DNA of 17,215 nt from Paludibacteraceae bacterium (GTDB taxonomy: Bacteria; Bacteroidota; Bacteroidia; Bacteroidales; Paludibacteraceae), in NCBI GenBank assembly GCA_904502115.1, contig CAJGDW010000025.1:1-17215 (forward strand). The letters run 5' to 3'. How positions within the stretch are numbered: the stretch's first letter is position 1; each line of letters begins with the position of its first letter. Of this stretch, positions 7,110 to 14,802 are shown in pieces. Position numbers and translations under genes: made by a program. Below the pieces are notes generated by a model. It did no database searches, had not been told where the DNA came from, and saw only the letters and a list, made by a program, of their open reading frames with translations.

Positions 7110-8447
7110 TTATGCTTTGTGTACTCCATGCAATTTAGCCAATCTCTCTTCACGATCGGTTACTTCTTTGGCTTTCTTAGCATAAAGAATCAGACGCAAC
7201 GACTGTCCGTAACTAAAATAGTTAATCATCCAGTTAAAGAACACAATAAGTTTGTTCTTTACGCCTAAAATAGAGCGCAAGTGCACGACCAACCACATCA
7301 ACCATGCCATAAAACCGCCCATTTTCATACCTGCCAACTCGGCAACTGCTTTGTTACGGCCTACCGTAGCCATGGTACCTAGGTTTTTGTATCGGAAAGG
7401 TTTCATGGGTTTACCTTTTTCCAATCTTTTCAAATTAGCTGCCAACAAATTGCCTTGTTGAATGGCTACTTGTGCCAATTGAGGATGACCACCGTTCCAT
7501 GCAGCATCACCTTCGGGCATAATACATTGGTCGCCAATGCTATATACGCCATCCATTCCTTCTACCTGGTTGAATTCATTTACCAAAATACGGTTGCCAC
7601 GCGCAATTTTATCGGATGGCATATTGGCAATGGATTGTGCCGACACCCCTGTTACCCAAATAAAGGTACGGGTAGCAATGGTACTGCCATCGTTGATGTA
7701 AACAATATGGTCTTTGTAATCGGTTACACGCTGATTCAGCAACACGTTTACACCCATTGAGCGCAAATATTTCAATACATTGGCCGATGATTTCTCGCTC
7801 ATAGCTGCCAATAACCTGGGTTGCGATTCAATCAGGTAAATGTTCATCAAACTATTGGGCAAATCGGGATAGTCTTTGGGCAATACAAAGTTTTTCATTT
7901 CCGACAAAGCCCCTGCAATCTCTACTCCTGTTGCACCCCCTCCTACTATTACGATATTGAGTAATTCTTGTCTTTCTTGTGGGTTGGAACAAGTAAGTGC
8001 GCGCTCAAAATTATCCAACAAGGCATTGCGCAATCCCATCGATTCCGACAAGGTTTTCATAGGAATAGAAGCCTCTTGTATCTCTTTGTTACCAAAAAAG
8101 TTAGTGGTGGTTCCAGCTGCCAACACCAAATAATCGTACGACAATTTACCAATCGAAGTTTGAATGATTTTCTCGTCTGCATAAATGCCCGTAACTTCGG
8201 CCATTCTAAAATAGAAATCTTTGCGACGCTGAAACAAACGTCTAAACGGAAATGCAATGCTACTAGGTTCTATACCAGACGATGCCACTTGATAGATAAG
8301 TGGCGGAAATTGGTGATAGTTATTTTTATCGACTAACACCACTTGAAAGTTGGATCTCTTTAGTTTTTGTGCCAGTTTCAGGCCACCAAAACCACCTCCA
8401 ACTATCACTACTCTTTTCTTGTCTGACTTAGGAACATTACAACTCAT
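7110..8447 (-). CDS. ndh: Type II NADH dehydrogenase (NDH-2)
   Basis: This 445-residue flavoprotein should oxidise NADH and reduce quinone at the cytoplasmic membrane without pumping protons. The FAD-binding motif GGGFGG is at residues 17-22, the NADH-binding GGGATG at 169-174, and a YSIGDQC block binds FAD near the C-terminal third. A tryptophan-rich hydrophobic and amphipathic C-terminal region (MAWLMWLVVHLRSI and FNWMINYF) fits membrane attachment. I chose the ATG at 8447, just after a TATCTTTG promoter box. The frame is open to 8666, but the extra residues lack similarity to the family and cover the divergent promoter region. HU follows 25 bases downstream. Confidence 0.93.
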   Translation of the reverse strand: MSCNVPKSDKKRVVIVGGGFGGLKLAQKLKRSNFQVVLVDKNNYHQFPPLIYQVASSGIEPSSIAFPFRRLFQRRKDFYFRMAEVTGIYADEKIIQTSIGKLSYDYLVLAAGTTTNFFGNKEIQEASIPMKTLSESMGLRNALLDNFERALTCSNPQERQELLNIVIVGGGATGVEIAGALSEMKNFVLPKDYPDLPNSLMNIYLIESQPRLLAAMSEKSSANVLKYLRSMGVNVLLNQRVTDYKDHIVYINDGSTIATRTFIWVTGVSAQSIANMPSDKIARGNRILVNEFNQVEGMDGVYSIGDQCIMPEGDAAWNGGHPQLAQVAIQQGNLLAANLKRLEKGKPMKPFRYKNLGTMATVGRNKAVAELAGMKMGGFMAWLMWLVVHLRSILGVKNKLIVFFNWMINYFSYGQSLRLILYAKKAKEVTDREERLAKLHGVHKA

Positions 8448-8470
8448 ATCGCATGTATTTGAAGCGCTAA

Positions 8471-8478
8471 CAAAGATA
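8471..8478 (-). promoter_or_regulatory. -7 element for the NADH dehydrogenase gene
   Basis: The minus strand reads TATCTTTG, an exact TAnnTTTG match, 23 bases from the start codon at 8447. A TTG on the same strand (8502-8504) is 23 bases upstream, slightly further than usual for -33. The box supports the short start chosen for this gene. Confidence 0.6.
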
Positions 8479-8521
8479 GTAAATAAAGAAGAGTTGAAGA
8501 ACAAGAAAGCGAAAAAAATAG

Positions 8522-8529
8522 TATATTTG
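8522..8529 (+). promoter_or_regulatory. -7 element for the rhomboid-purE gene group
   Basis: TATATTTG matches TAnnTTTG and lies 18 bases before the ATG at 8548. The nearest upstream TTG (8494-8496) is 25 bases away, longer than usual, so the -33 element is weak. It lies inside the longer open frame of the rhomboid gene and so argues for the ATG at 8548. Confidence 0.6.
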
Positions 8530-8547
8530 CACTCCAAACTTGTTTTT

Positions 8548-9306
8548 ATGAACACATACAGACCTATTAACCCCAATTTTCCACCCATCGTAAAAAACCT
8601 CATCATTATTAATGTTTTAGCATGGATTGCTAGCATTACCTTGCCACGTTTAGGGGTTGATATCATCGATTTATTGGGATTACACTACTGGGAATCCGAG
8701 AAATTTAATGCCGTACAAATGGTTACCTACCTATTTTTGCACGACACTTCGTCTATTTCTCACTTGTTTTTTAACATGTTTGGTATATGGATGTTTGGCA
8801 AAAACATTGAACTCTATTGGGGACCTAAAAAATTCCTTATCTTTTACTTTGTAAGCGGCATTGGCGCAGCCATCGTTCAAGAATTGGTATGGATGTACAG
8901 CCTACAACCTGCTATTGATGCCATTAATCAGTATGCCAACACCAAAGACATTCACTTGCTAATGCCTTACCTCAACAACCTAAGCGAGCATACCACCATT
9001 CCCATGAGTCAATTATGGGAACTAAAAGACCTAATGCTCAACGCTCCTATAACCGTAGGCGCATCGGGTGCTTTGTTTGGTATCTTATTGGCATTTGCCG
9101 TATTGTTTCCACAAGCTCGCATGGTGCTAATTTTCTTCCCTGTACCCATACGCGCCCCCTACTTTGTAGCTTTGTATGCTGCAGCAGAGTTGTTTATGGG
9201 TGTCATTCCTTCGAGCGATGGTATTGCCCATTTTGCTCACCTAGGCGGCATGTTATTTGCAGCCGTTCTTATCTTACTTTGGAAAAAGAAGGGGAATTTG
9301 TATTAG
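8548..9306 (+). CDS. Rhomboid family intramembrane serine protease (first of two)
   Basis: This 252-residue polytopic membrane protein has the rhomboid catalytic dyad: Ser173 in GASG and His231 in HFAHLGG. The L1-loop region with the WMFGKNIELYWG block and the FFNMFGIWMFG segment are typical. Rhomboids cleave transmembrane proteins inside the bilayer; the substrate here is unknown. A segment of about 45 residues between membrane helices (about 120-165) is longer than in minimal rhomboids. I chose the ATG at 8548 because the family similarity begins there and a promoter box lies just upstream; the frame itself is open from 8350. A second rhomboid follows 33 bases later. Confidence 0.93.
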   Translation: MNTYRPINPNFPPIVKNLIIINVLAWIASITLPRLGVDIIDLLGLHYWESEKFNAVQMVTYLFLHDTSSISHLFFNMFGIWMFGKNIELYWGPKKFLIFYFVSGIGAAIVQELVWMYSLQPAIDAINQYANTKDIHLLMPYLNNLSEHTTIPMSQLWELKDLMLNAPITVGASGALFGILLAFAVLFPQARMVLIFFPVPIRAPYFVALYAAAELFMGVIPSSDGIAHFAHLGGMLFAAVLILLWKKKGNLY

Positions 9307-9339
9307 AAAGTCGTTATTTTTTAATGCGATAAAAGAGTT

Positions 9340-10248
9340 ATGAGTCGTTTTTTTAACGATATAAAAAACAGTTTTAAGGGAGGTAATTTTTTAACCCGAC
9401 TTATTTACATCAATGCAGGTGTATTTGCCCTTGTAAAAGTTATCCTCATACTTTTTACACTTTTCCAAATACCCACCTACTGGATTTATTATTTGCAAGT
9501 ACCTGCATTTCTACCCTCATTGTTGCAGCAACCATGGTCTATTCTGACCTATATGTTCTTACACACCAATTTTATACATGCCATTTTTAACCTGATTGCA
9601 TTGTATTATTTTGGCAAATTATTCCTATCGTATTACCACCAAAAACAACTGGTGGCCGTATACATTTGGGGCGGTTTAGCCGGTGTTTGCACCTACCTGC
9701 TTGGCTTGAATTTGATTCCCTATTTTGTGGAGCACAGCCTAGGTTCGTACCTAGTTGGCGCTTCTGCTTCTATTATGGCGATTTTATTCTCGGTAGTGGG
9801 TTATGCGCCCAATAACATGGTGCGTTTGGCGCTCATCGGATCTGTCAAATTAAAATACATCGGAATTGCTTTCTTGCTTTTAGATTTAATGAGTTTAGGC
9901 TCTATCAATTCTGGCGGTTCGTTGGCACATATAGGTGGCGCTATCATGGGGTATTTATACGGAGTATGCTACCAAAAAGGGACAGACTTAAGCAAACCCA
10001 TTACAAGCATTATAGACTGGCTAGTGGATCATTGCAACTTACCCAAAATGCCAAAAAGGTTTAAGGTAAAGGTAAATCAAACACAAAATATGAGCGATGC
10101 CCAATGGAACAGACAGCAAAAAGAACGCGAAAAAGAACGCCAGGAACGCATCGACCAAATACTAGAAAAAATTAAAAAATCGGGGTATCAAAATCTAACC
10201 GATGAAGAAAAAAAATCATTGTTTCAATTGAGCAAAAAAGAACAATGA
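9340..10248 (+). CDS. Rhomboid family protein with charged C-terminal extension (second of two)
   Basis: This 302-residue rhomboid has its predicted dyad at Ser142 (GASAS, with Ala where most active rhomboids have Gly) and His197 (LAHIGG). Six or so hydrophobic segments fill residues 15-225. The last 60 residues are a highly charged helical tail (about 245-302, NRQQKEREKERQERIDQ, then LTDEEKKSLFQLSKK) that resembles the small cytosolic domain found on Bacteroidetes rhomboids. The GASA form is not by itself evidence of inactivity, since both catalytic residues are present. The stop overlaps the next start by four bases (ATGA). Paired rhomboids may divide substrates between them; that is inference. 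Confidence 0.9.
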   Translation: MSRFFNDIKNSFKGGNFLTRLIYINAGVFALVKVILILFTLFQIPTYWIYYLQVPAFLPSLLQQPWSILTYMFLHTNFIHAIFNLIALYYFGKLFLSYYHQKQLVAVYIWGGLAGVCTYLLGLNLIPYFVEHSLGSYLVGASASIMAILFSVVGYAPNNMVRLALIGSVKLKYIGIAFLLLDLMSLGSINSGGSLAHIGGAIMGYLYGVCYQKGTDLSKPITSIIDWLVDHCNLPKMPKRFKVKVNQTQNMSDAQWNRQQKEREKERQERIDQILEKIKKSGYQNLTDEEKKSLFQLSKKEQ

Positions 10249-11300
10249 AAAAATGGGTAAACATATTGTGGATTATTATCAGTTTTGCTGCTACTGTAAC
10301 ATTAGCAATAACACTGATAATTCCTCATATACCTCCTCAATCGTCCTTAAACATATTTAGCAGCCTAAACATCCTATTCCCATACGCGCTGATTATATCC
10401 ATTATCTGTGCCATTACTTGTTTATTTAGAAAGCAATTCTACACTTTTACATGGTCTGTTATTATTCTGATTTTGTCTATTCCCAATACACTCAACAACA
10501 TCAGTTTGTATCCAAGTAGCAGCGAAGCAGATAACAGCAATGCCATTAAGGTATGTAGTTACAATGTACATTACTTTAATTTTTACGAACAACATGGCAA
10601 TGATGCGCTTGCTTTTCTAAAGAATACCGATGCCGACATTCTTTGCTTGCAAGAAGTAATGGTGATGACAGAAAACAATCATACATTGGACAACTTAAAA
10701 AAGGAACTATCTAATTATCCCTATTACCACATCGAATTTATTTACGAAGGGAATAAATCGAGCAAAGGGATTGCTACTTTTTCTAAATACCCCATCATTA
10801 AAAGAGGAAAAGCAAGTTTCTTATCGGATGCGCACGGAGCTATCTCAACGTGGATAACCATAAACGACGATACGTTACAAGTTATCAATTGTTACCTAGA
10901 ATCGAATCGACTTACGCGCGAAGAGAAAGAAATTTACACTAGTCAAGAAAAAACCAACCTCCTTAAACGTGTTTATAACAAGTTGGCCAAAGCATCGCAA
11001 AAAAGAGGCATACAAGCCCAAGCCATTGCTAGCATGAAAGATAGTCAGTGTCCTACACTTGTTTGTGGCGATTTGAACGATGTACCTACTTCTTACGTTT
11101 ATCGAACCGTATTGGGAAACGATCAGGATTGCTTTTTAGAACGAGATTGGGGAATTGGCAACACCTTTCACGAGGGCTTGTATCATTTCCGCATAGATTA
11201 TATCTTTGCAGATGACAAGATAGAACCTTTGTCGTTTCAGGTAAACAAACAACCCTATTCCGACCATTATCCCATTGAATTACAATGTAAAATTAAATAA
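10245..11300 (+). CDS. Endonuclease/exonuclease/phosphatase-family membrane protein
   Basis: This 351-residue protein has three hydrophobic segments in the first 90 residues and then an endonuclease/exonuclease/phosphatase domain. Domain motifs are VCSYNVHYF (substrate Asn), ADILCLQEV (metal-binding Glu), VINCYLES, LVCGDLNDVP (Asp and Asn) and the ending SDHYPIEL (catalytic His with its Asp). The fold covers nucleases, phosphatases and phospholipases, so the reaction cannot be assigned. The membrane anchor suggests a role at or outside the cytoplasmic membrane. Translation is likely coupled to the second rhomboid through the ATGA overlap, and purE starts three bases after its stop. Confidence 0.9.
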   Translation: MKKWVNILWIIISFAATVTLAITLIIPHIPPQSSLNIFSSLNILFPYALIISIICAITCLFRKQFYTFTWSVIILILSIPNTLNNISLYPSSSEADNSNAIKVCSYNVHYFNFYEQHGNDALAFLKNTDADILCLQEVMVMTENNHTLDNLKKELSNYPYYHIEFIYEGNKSSKGIATFSKYPIIKRGKASFLSDAHGAISTWITINDDTLQVINCYLESNRLTREEKEIYTSQEKTNLLKRVYNKLAKASQKRGIQAQAIASMKDSQCPTLVCGDLNDVPTSYVYRTVLGNDQDCFLERDWGIGNTFHEGLYHFRIDYIFADDKIEPLSFQVNKQPYSDHYPIELQCKIK

Positions 11301-11303
11301 AGC

Positions 11304-11810
11304 ATGAAACCAGTAGTTAGTATTATCATGGGCAGCACCAGCGATTTGCCCATCATGGAAAAAGCCGCTAAAGTTTTGGACGAGTTTGCTATTCCTTTTG
11401 AAATGCACGCTTTATCGGCACACCGTACGCCAGACGAAGTGGCAGATTTTGCCCAAAATGCTGCCGACAGAGGCATCAAAGTGATTATTGCAGCAGCAGG
11501 TATGGCAGCGCACCTAGCAGGTGTTATTGCCTCTATGACCACCCTACCCGTTATTGGCGTACCCATCAAATCGAGCGTAGAAGGCATGGATGCCCTTTTG
11601 GCCATGGTTCAAATGCCTCCCGGAATTCCTGTAGCTACCGTTGCGATTAACGGAGCCATGAATGCAGGTTTGCTTGCCGTTCAAATGTTGGCCCTATCGG
11701 ACAGCCACATCAACGAGCAATTTGCCGCTTACAAAAACGATTTGAAAAAGAAAATTGTTAAAGCCAACGAAGAGTTGAAAGAAGTAAAATTTGCTTACAA
11801 AACCAATTGA
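11304..11810 (+). CDS. purE: N5-carboxyaminoimidazole ribonucleotide mutase (class I PurE)
   Basis: This 168-residue enzyme converts N5-CAIR to CAIR in de novo purine synthesis. Family motifs are MGSTSDLP (residues 9-16), SAHRTPD with catalytic His40, AAAGMAAHLAGV, VIGVPI and the GIPVATVAIN(G)AMNAG block that closes the active site. Length and motifs fit class I (bacterial octameric) PurE. It follows the endonuclease/phosphatase-like gene by three bases, as the last member of the plus-strand group. Its 3' end overlaps the convergent acetyltransferase gene by 16 bases. No purK is present in the window. Confidence 0.97.
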   Translation: MKPVVSIIMGSTSDLPIMEKAAKVLDEFAIPFEMHALSAHRTPDEVADFAQNAADRGIKVIIAAAGMAAHLAGVIASMTTLPVIGVPIKSSVEGMDALLAMVQMPPGIPVATVAINGAMNAGLLAVQMLALSDSHINEQFAAYKNDLKKKIVKANEELKEVKFAYKTN

Positions 11811-12310
11811 TAAATAGTGGCATCCTCAAAGCCCTCTATCGTTTTGAAGTAATCTTTTAATACACCGCTTTGCACATACCCCATTTTTTGGAACAACCTG
11901 TGCGAGGCGGTGTTTTTTTGTGCCACCACAGCGGTTAATTGGTGCCAACCCACGTAATTTTTGGCATAATCGGCCAACAAAGACAAGGCTTGAGCAGCGT
12001 ACATTTGTTTTCTAAATGGAGCATCGATAAAAATACCCACCTCAGCACGTTGATGAAAATGATCGATGTTGTTAATATCAATCATACCCACCGATGTTCC
12101 ATCCAACAATGTAATCATCCATTTTAAGTCAGAGGCCATAAACACATCTACGGGTGGCTGTTGCAAATACGCCAACAACGTAGCACGCGAAAGGGGCAAA
12201 TGCACACTTCCGGTTTCCCAATTGCTGGCATCGTTTTCTATGCGGTACAAGAAATCGATATCCGATGGTTCTATGGCTCGTAATTGGAGGGTATTATTTT
12301 GCAAAAACAT
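11795..12310 (-). CDS. GNAT-family N-acetyltransferase
   Basis: This 171-residue protein resembles the RimJ/RimL or SpeG-like branch of GNAT acetyltransferases, which move an acetyl group from acetyl-CoA to an amine. The start LQLRAIEPSDIDFLYRIEND is typical. The acetyl-CoA region is seen as EVGIFIDAPFRKQMYAAQALSLLADYA (about residues 89-115), and the ending ASHRLFQKMGYVQSGVLKDYF is the usual C-terminal block. The substrate (protein N-terminus, polyamine or other) is not evident. It is the last gene of the recR-led minus-strand group, starting one base after the glycosyltransferase stop. Confidence 0.9.
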   Translation of the reverse strand: MFLQNNTLQLRAIEPSDIDFLYRIENDASNWETGSVHLPLSRATLLAYLQQPPVDVFMASDLKWMITLLDGTSVGMIDINNIDHFHQRAEVGIFIDAPFRKQMYAAQALSLLADYAKNYVGWHQLTAVVAQKNTASHRLFQKMGYVQSGVLKDYFKTIEGFEDATIYQLVL

Positions 12311-12311
12311 A

Positions 12312-13271
12312 CTAAACGGTTATTTGTAAGGTGGGATGCTCTATTTTTACTAGCTTTTCGCCCTGATTTTGCTCTATATAGGCAATAATCTCGGCATACG
12401 ACATGGTTTGGGTAGACAAGGTAACCACCTCTTTGGACATATGGACTACCGATTCTTTTTTACGACTGCCTATTTTTGCCAATAGACGTGTAATCACTTT
12501 AAGCAAGCCATTCAGCAACCCTTTACCGTAGTATTTTTCGTAAAAAAGTTGCATCGCCCCGTAAAAATTACGGCGATAAGCCGCATCGTAGCTAGTACTC
12601 TCGCCCTTGTAATGCACCATGGTGCATGGAAAATAGTAATTTTTATATCCCGCACGGGTGATGGCGTACGAAAGGTCGATGTCTTCGCCATACATAAAAT
12701 AGCGTTCGTCCAGCAAGGCCACATCGCCCAAGGCTTCTTTATGCAACAACATAAAGGCTCCCGACAAAACCGGCACCTCGCCTGCTTGATGTTCCGACAA
12801 AGCGGTACAATAGTATTCCTTTCGGGGCGTAATGGGCCAACGAGTTAGCTTGCAGAACGAAGAATACAAGGTTGGAACGTTGCGTTTTGACTCGGGCAAA
12901 AACTTACCGTTCCTATCTATCATGCGCACCCCCAATGCTCCAAAGGCAGGAGCATGCTGGGCAAAATGACAAACATTTTGAAGGGTATCTTCGGCTATAA
13001 TGGTATCGGGATTGAGCAACAACACATACTTGCCCTTTGCTTGGGCAATGGCCTGGTTATTAGCCTTGGCAAAGCCTACATTGGCACTATTCGCTATATA
13101 CTTTACATCAGGAAAATACTTTTCTACCAACGCCTGCGAACCATCTTCGGAGTGATTATCGACCACAAAAACCTCTGCATCCATTTGTTGCATGGCTTTA
13201 CGCACCGCATCTAAGCACTGAAGCAATAAATGCAGCACCTTGTAGTTAACAATTACAATGCTTAATTGCAT
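12312..13271 (-). CDS. GT2-family glycosyltransferase
   Basis: This 319-residue GT-A enzyme resembles rhamnosyltransferase-like members of family GT2. LSIVIVNYKV opens the nucleotide-sugar domain, VVDNHSEDGS follows, NVGFAKANNQ and LLLNPDT (the DxD-like position) lie near residues 60-100, and YGEDIDLSYA with the preceding DERYFM is the acceptor-side ED motif. There is no evident membrane helix, so it likely acts at the cytoplasmic membrane face. I chose the ATG at 13271 because the family begins MQLSIVIVNY. The frame is open further upstream, but only over the hydrolase gene. Start and upstream stop overlap as TAATG. The sugar and acceptor (polysaccharide or glycolipid) are unknown. Confidence 0.92.
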   Translation of the reverse strand: MQLSIVIVNYKVLHLLLQCLDAVRKAMQQMDAEVFVVDNHSEDGSQALVEKYFPDVKYIANSANVGFAKANNQAIAQAKGKYVLLLNPDTIIAEDTLQNVCHFAQHAPAFGALGVRMIDRNGKFLPESKRNVPTLYSSFCKLTRWPITPRKEYYCTALSEHQAGEVPVLSGAFMLLHKEALGDVALLDERYFMYGEDIDLSYAITRAGYKNYYFPCTMVHYKGESTSYDAAYRRNFYGAMQLFYEKYYGKGLLNGLLKVITRLLAKIGSRKKESVVHMSKEVVTLSTQTMSYAEIIAYIEQNQGEKLVKIEHPTLQITV

Positions 13272-13696
13272 TAACCCAACAATGAAGATTTTAGACGTGC
13301 CCAAAAGCCCTTGGGTTTGGGCATAATGTATTGCGTATTGTATTGAGGCACACAAGTTCCTTTTACCATCTGGTAAATGATGCCCCAATCGGGCAAACCA
13401 CCCACCTGACGGTCGTCTATGTAGATATTGGCGTTGACCTTGCGGCTGTCTTTGGCATCAAACTGTTCTTCGGCAAAGTTGGCGTTGACCGCATAAAACT
13501 CCAAGCCCTTGCTACGACAGTAGTCTACTGCTTCTTGCAACAAATCGCCCGAACGTACTGTCCACAAAATAAGTCGATATCCTTCGCGTTGCAAACGAAT
13601 AAGCGTTTCGATAGCAAAAGGAATTTCTTTACCAATACGAGGGTACTCGTGGGTTACAATGGTACCATCAAAATCAACTGCGATAATATTATTCAT
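13271..13696 (-). CDS. Small HAD-superfamily hydrolase
   Basis: This 141-residue protein has a minimal HAD fold without an obvious cap domain. Motif I is VDFDGTI, with nucleophile Asp8 and Asp10. LILWTVRSG carries the motif II threonine region, and YIDDRQVGG is motif IV. Such short HADs are common in Bacteroidetes and act as phosphatases on small phosphorylated substrates; which one cannot be told. I chose the ATG at 13696, giving MNNIIAVDFDGT; the longer open frame upstream overlaps the membrane-protein gene. It overlaps that gene by eight bases and the glycosyltransferase start by one, so these three are very likely co-translated. Confidence 0.88.
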   Translation of the reverse strand: MNNIIAVDFDGTIVTHEYPRIGKEIPFAIETLIRLQREGYRLILWTVRSGDLLQEAVDYCRSKGLEFYAVNANFAEEQFDAKDSRKVNANIYIDDRQVGGLPDWGIIYQMVKGTCVPQYNTQYIMPKPKGFWARLKSSLLG

Positions 13697-14132
13697 GAGA
13701 GGTGGTTGTTTGTTGATTGTTAGACATCTCTTTTTGTTGGTAATAATCCCATTTTTGCTGGGTTGGTTTGCAGAAAATAAGAGCCACAAAAGCAATTAAA
13801 TAGCAATACAAGGCACTGTTATCGGCTATCAAACCATACAACAACACCGATGTAATGGCAGGAAATGTTACCAGGTACATTTGTACCAACGCCCACTTGG
13901 CATAATCCTGTACGCCTGCCGTTGGTTTATTTGTCATTACCGAAAATAGTTTAAACACAATGGGTATGGCTAGTAAGAATAAAATATTGGTGGTACTAAC
14001 CATTAGGGTCATACTATCTGTTAGCACTAACAGCAACTCTTTTCTTAAATAAAAATGGGCAAATGCCAACAAGCCCAGCAAGGCTACGTACAGGCAGTAA
14101 TAATGTATTTGTAAGGTTTTATTCGTTCTCAT
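13689..14132 (-). CDS. Small four-helix membrane protein of unknown function
   Basis: I do not recognise this 147-residue protein. It shows four hydrophobic segments at about residues 10-28, 44-63, 83-101 and 107-123, a short basic N-terminus, and a polar Gln- and Thr-rich tail (QQKEMSNNQQTTTSHE). No catalytic motif is visible. It lies between recR, whose stop is one base upstream of its ATG, and the HAD hydrolase, which it overlaps by eight bases. This placement argues that it is a real expressed gene of the group. A role linked to the adjoining hydrolase and glycosyltransferase is possible but only by context. Confidence 0.75.
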   Translation of the reverse strand: MRTNKTLQIHYYCLYVALLGLLAFAHFYLRKELLLVLTDSMTLMVSTTNILFLLAIPIVFKLFSVMTNKPTAGVQDYAKWALVQMYLVTFPAITSVLLYGLIADNSALYCYLIAFVALIFCKPTQQKWDYYQQKEMSNNQQTTTSHE

Positions 14133-14133
14133 A

Positions 14134-14742
14134 TTATTTGGTATAAGGTACTCTGTTTACAATCGATTTTCCCAGGGTCAGCTCGTCGGCATATTGCAAT
14201 TCGTCGCCTACCGAGACACCACGCGCTATGGTGGTAAGGGTAATGGGTGCATCGGCCAACTTGCGTGCAATGTAATAGGCAGTGGTATCGCCTTCCATGG
14301 TGGTACTAAGTGCCATTACCACCTCTTTTACACCCCCTGCTTTTACACGCTCTACCAGGCTTTCAATTTCCAAATCGGAAGGATGAACACCATCGATGGG
14401 CGATATCACCCCACCCAACACATGGTACAACCCTTTGTACTGACCAGTATTTTCGATGAGCATCACCTCTTTGATGGTTTCAACCACACAAACCACATCG
14501 GTTTGACGCGAGGCATCGCTGCATATTTGACAAACATCGGTATCGGCTATGTTTTTACATACCTTGCAATATTTTACTTCGTTTTTGAGCAACAAAATGG
14601 CTTGCGCAAAATTGTTTACATCTTGGGCGTCTTGTTTTAACAAGTACAAAGCCAAACGCAAGGCGGTTTTTTTACCAATTCCTGGCAATTTTGACAGCTG
14701 ATTTACAGCATTTTCTAGCAAATACGAAGGATACGATTGCAT
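14134..14742 (-). CDS. recR: Recombination mediator protein RecR
   Basis: This 202-residue protein works with RecO and RecF to load RecA at gapped DNA. In order it shows the helix-hairpin-helix ([17 protein letters not shown]), a four-cysteine zinc site (Cys59, Cys62, Cys71, Cys74), and the Toprim domain beginning [15 protein letters not shown] with the GVHPSDL segment typical of RecR. It ends with a Walker-like C-terminal region. I prefer the ATG at 14742, giving [13 protein letters not shown]. An ATG at 14751 would add three residues and cannot be excluded. It leads the minus-strand group with its own promoter. Confidence 0.95.
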   Translation of the reverse strand: MQSYPSYLLENAVNQLSKLPGIGKKTALRLALYLLKQDAQDVNNFAQAILLLKNEVKYCKVCKNIADTDVCQICSDASRQTDVVCVVETIKEVMLIENTGQYKGLYHVLGGVISPIDGVHPSDLEIESLVERVKAGGVKEVVMALSTTMEGDTTAYYIARKLADAPITLTTIARGVSVGDELQYADELTLGKSIVNRVPYTK

Positions 14743-14767
14743 ACCACACATCTATTCATCAAACAGA

Positions 14768-14800
14768 CAAATATACGTAATTTTTTATTACTTTTGCAAA
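14768..14800 (-). promoter_or_regulatory. Promoter of the recR gene group
   Basis: The minus strand carries TTTG (14797-14800) followed, 21 bases later, by TATATTTG (14768-14775), a good -33/-7 pair for Bacteroidetes. Transcription would start near 14762, about 11-20 bases before recR. The -33 element overlaps the promoter-like sequence facing the symporter. Confidence 0.65.
14789..14796 (+). promoter_or_regulatory. -7 element facing the symporter gene
   Basis: TACTTTTG matches TAnnTTTG, but it ends only six bases before the ATG at 14803. Transcription would begin at or very near the start codon. No TTG is seen at the -33 position. This may be a weak or leaderless promoter, or a chance match in an AT-rich gap. 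Confidence 0.4.
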
Positions 14801-14802
14801 TT

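Noticed and set aside
8350..8547. N-terminal extension of the first rhomboid.
   Set aside because: The frame overlaps the start of the NADH dehydrogenase gene antisense and contains the TATATTTG promoter box; similarity begins at the ATG at 8548.
8448..8666. N-terminal extension of the NADH dehydrogenase using the full open frame.
   Set aside because: It would cover the divergent promoter boxes and add about 70 residues with no family similarity; the ATG at 8447 fits the FAD motif position.
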